The notes under the pieces: generated by a model
What the model was told of the DNA's origin: nothing
Database searches by the model: none
The model's input: only the letters and a program-made list of their open reading frames with translations
NCBI GenBank assembly: GCA_904502105.1
Contig: CAJGDF010000101.1
Span: 1 to 6,549, forward strand
Reading direction: 5' to 3'
DNA length: 6,549 nucleotides
From: an uncultured Clostridia bacterium
Lineage (GTDB): Bacteria; Bacillota; Clostridia; Oscillospirales; UBA644
Translations under genes and position numbers: made by a program
Shown: in pieces, positions 4,958 to 6,549 of the stretch
Position numbering within the stretch: position 1 is the stretch's first letter
How the letters are laid out: each line of letters begins with the position of its first letter

Positions 4958-6549
4958 ATGCTTTATAAAAAGAATAATAGTGAAACGCTTTCAAATGAGC
5001 TTTTTCTTAATCCAACCGAAGAATATCGCGGCGCTCCTTTCTGGGCTTGGAACTGCAAGGTTACTCCTGATCTGATCCGCCGTCAGATCGGTTATATGAA
5101 AGAAATGGGATTTGGTGGATACCATATTCACAGCCGTACAGGTATGGACGTTCCGTATCTTTCCGAAGAGTTTATGGATCTTATCAAAGTTTGTGCAGAC
5201 GAGGCTAAAAAGACAAATACCCTTGCATGGCTTTACGATGAAGACCGCTGGCCATCCGGTGCTGCAGGTGGTCTTGTAACGAAAAATCCGAAATACCGCG
5301 GAAGATATATCCGTATGTCATGTAAAGACAACCGTGAAAATATTCCCGATAAACAGACCGCTATAGATACGGGTGATGTTTATCTTTTCCGTGTTTATGA
5401 TATTGTTTTAAACGATAACGGGGAACTTGTTTCTTACGATATAATCGATCCCGATGCCGAAGCCAAAGGCAAAAAATGGTTTGCTTATATTGATGTTAAC
5501 CGTCCGTCAGGCTGGTATAATTATCAGACGTATGTTGATACGATTTCAAAAGAAGCGATCGATTGCTTTATCAACACAACTCATGAAAAATATAAAGAAG
5601 CAGTCGGCAAGGATTTTGACGGCGTAGTTCCCGCTATTTTTACCGATGAACCTCAGGTAAGCCGTAAGGGCTATCTTTCTTTTGCAACGAGTGAGAATGA
5701 TGTTATAATGCCCTGGACTCTCGGACTTGAAGACCTTTACGAAAAACAGTTTGGAGAAGCTCTCGATATTCATATTCCCGAACTTTTCTGGGAACTTCCG
5801 AACGGAAAAATCTCGATCAGCCGTTACCGCTTCCATGACTATGTTTGTCAGCTCTTTACCGAGGCCTTTGCTGATAATTGCGGTGATTGGTGTGAAAAGA
5901 ACGGAATTTCAATGACCGGTCATATGATGGAAGAACCGACACTTGCTTCTCAGACAGCGGCTCTCGGCGAAGCTATGCGTTCTTACCGTAAATTCCAAAT
6001 CCCCGGTATAGATATGCTTTGCGACGGACACGAGTATACAACTGCAAAGCAGGCTCAGTCTGCTGCGCATCAGTATGGCCGAGAGGGTGTCCTTTCCGAG
6101 CTTTACGGTGTTACAGGCTGGCATTTTGATTTCCGCGGTCATAAACATCAGGGTGACTGGCAGGCGGCTCTCGGTGTTACAGTACGTGTTCCGCATCTTT
6201 CATGGATGTCAATGTACGGAGAAGCAAAGAGGGATTATCCTGCATCTATATTCTATCAGTCAGCATGGTATAAAGAATATCCGTATATTGAAAATCATTA
6301 TGCGCGTCTTAACACTGCTCTTACAAGAGGCTGCCCCAAAGTAGATATTGCCGTTCTTCATCCCATTGAAAGCTATTGGCTCCATTACGGTCCTGCTGAA
6401 AATACAGGTTCTGTCCGTGCTCAGATGGAACGTAATTTCCAGTCAACAATCGAATGGCTCTTATTTGCCCAGCTCGACTTTGACTATATTTGTGAAAGCC
6501 TTCTTCCCGATCAGTTTGGCGGTACAGATAATTCCGAGCTTTCTGTAGG
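4958..6549 (+). CDS. GH106-related glycoside hydrolase (alpha-L-rhamnosidase-like), N-terminal 530 residues (cut by right window edge)
   Basis: This large glycosidase is predicted to be cytoplasmic, because the N-terminus (MLYKKNNSETLSNELF) has no signal peptide or membrane segment. Features typical of the GH106-related family appear in order. PFWAWN (27-32) opens the barrel and is followed by a helix with MKEMGFGGYHIHSR. WLYDEDRWPSG lies at 91-101 and FTDEPQ at 228-233. GHMMEEP follows at about 321-327, then SELYGVTGWHFDF with E381, and a segment around HLSWMSMYGEAKRDYP that is common in this group. D230/E231, E325/E326 and E381 are candidate catalytic or metal-binding acids; I cannot assign roles without a structure alignment. 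Relatives are usually around 1,000 residues, so roughly half is seen. The start ATG follows AAAGGG by about 12 bases, a slightly long spacing, but no better in-frame start exists. Placement beside two sugar-type binding proteins suggests intracellular trimming of imported glycan, perhaps rhamnose-containing pectin. Substrate is inference: many relatives are uncharacterised and other sugars are possible. Confidence 0.8.
   Translation, partial: MLYKKNNSETLSNELFLNPTEEYRGAPFWAWNCKVTPDLIRRQIGYMKEMGFGGYHIHSRTGMDVPYLSEEFMDLIKVCADEAKKTNTLAWLYDEDRWPSGAAGGLVTKNPKYRGRYIRMSCKDNRENIPDKQTAIDTGDVYLFRVYDIVLNDNGELVSYDIIDPDAEAKGKKWFAYIDVNRPSGWYNYQTYVDTISKEAIDCFINTTHEKYKEAVGKDFDGVVPAIFTDEPQVSRKGYLSFATSENDVIMPWTLGLEDLYEKQFGEALDIHIPELFWELPNGKISISRYRFHDYVCQLFTEAFADNCGDWCEKNGISMTGHMMEEPTLASQTAALGEAMRSYRKFQIPGIDMLCDGHEYTTAKQAQSAAHQYGREGVLSELYGVTGWHFDFRGHKHQGDWQAALGVTVRVPHLSWMSMYGEAKRDYPASIFYQSAWYKEYPYIENHYARLNTALTRGCPKVDIAVLHPIESYWLHYGPAENTGSVRAQMERNFQSTIEWLLFAQLDFDYICESLLPDQFGGTDNSELSV

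Noticed and set aside
5546..6196. Minus-strand open frames inside the glycoside hydrolase
   Set aside because: They overlap conserved hydrolase motifs (FTDEPQ, GHMMEEP, SELYG) and have no independent support.

Overview
The window looks like chromosomal DNA from a low-to-moderate-GC Firmicute, most plausibly an anaerobic gut-type Clostridia. This rests on near-consensus sigma-A-type promoters with 17-bp spacers, purine-rich ribosome binding sites, Firmicute-style lipoprotein signals (LISC lipobox), a CsoR-type copper repressor and U-tract hairpin terminators. It cannot be assigned to a genus from sequence alone.

Left part (1-1660, minus strand): a copper-homeostasis operon. A CsoR-family repressor (1273-1590) is followed, with a 1-base stop/start overlap, by a P1B-type copper-exporting ATPase (copA) whose C-terminal half lies beyond the left edge. 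The operon promoter carries two copies of a CsoR-type G/C-tract operator (ATACCCC-N3-GGGGTAT). One fills the -35/-10 spacer and the other lies at the predicted transcription start. The logic is the classic one: apo-CsoR represses, Cu(I) releases it, and CopA exports copper.

Middle (1743-4869, plus strand): two tandem paralogous lipoproteins of about 480-490 residues. Both are judged to be extracellular solute-binding proteins of an ABC sugar importer. Each has its own strong promoter (extended -10) and its own intrinsic terminator, so they are separate transcription units. They are about 70% identical over a gap-free central stretch of 108 residues and share seven non-lipobox cysteines. No permease or ATPase gene is visible.

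Right part (4888-6549, plus strand): a third independent promoter drives a large glycoside hydrolase, recognised as related to family GH106 (alpha-L-rhamnosidase-like). It has no signal peptide and is cut by the right edge after 530 residues. The simplest reading is a glycan-scavenging locus in which the lipoproteins capture oligosaccharide outside and the cytoplasmic hydrolase trims it inside; substrate and transporter partner are inferred, not shown. The copper operon is divergently transcribed and seems functionally unrelated. No RNA genes, insertion sequences, CRISPR arrays or phage features were seen. No intergenic gap exceeds about 210 bases.
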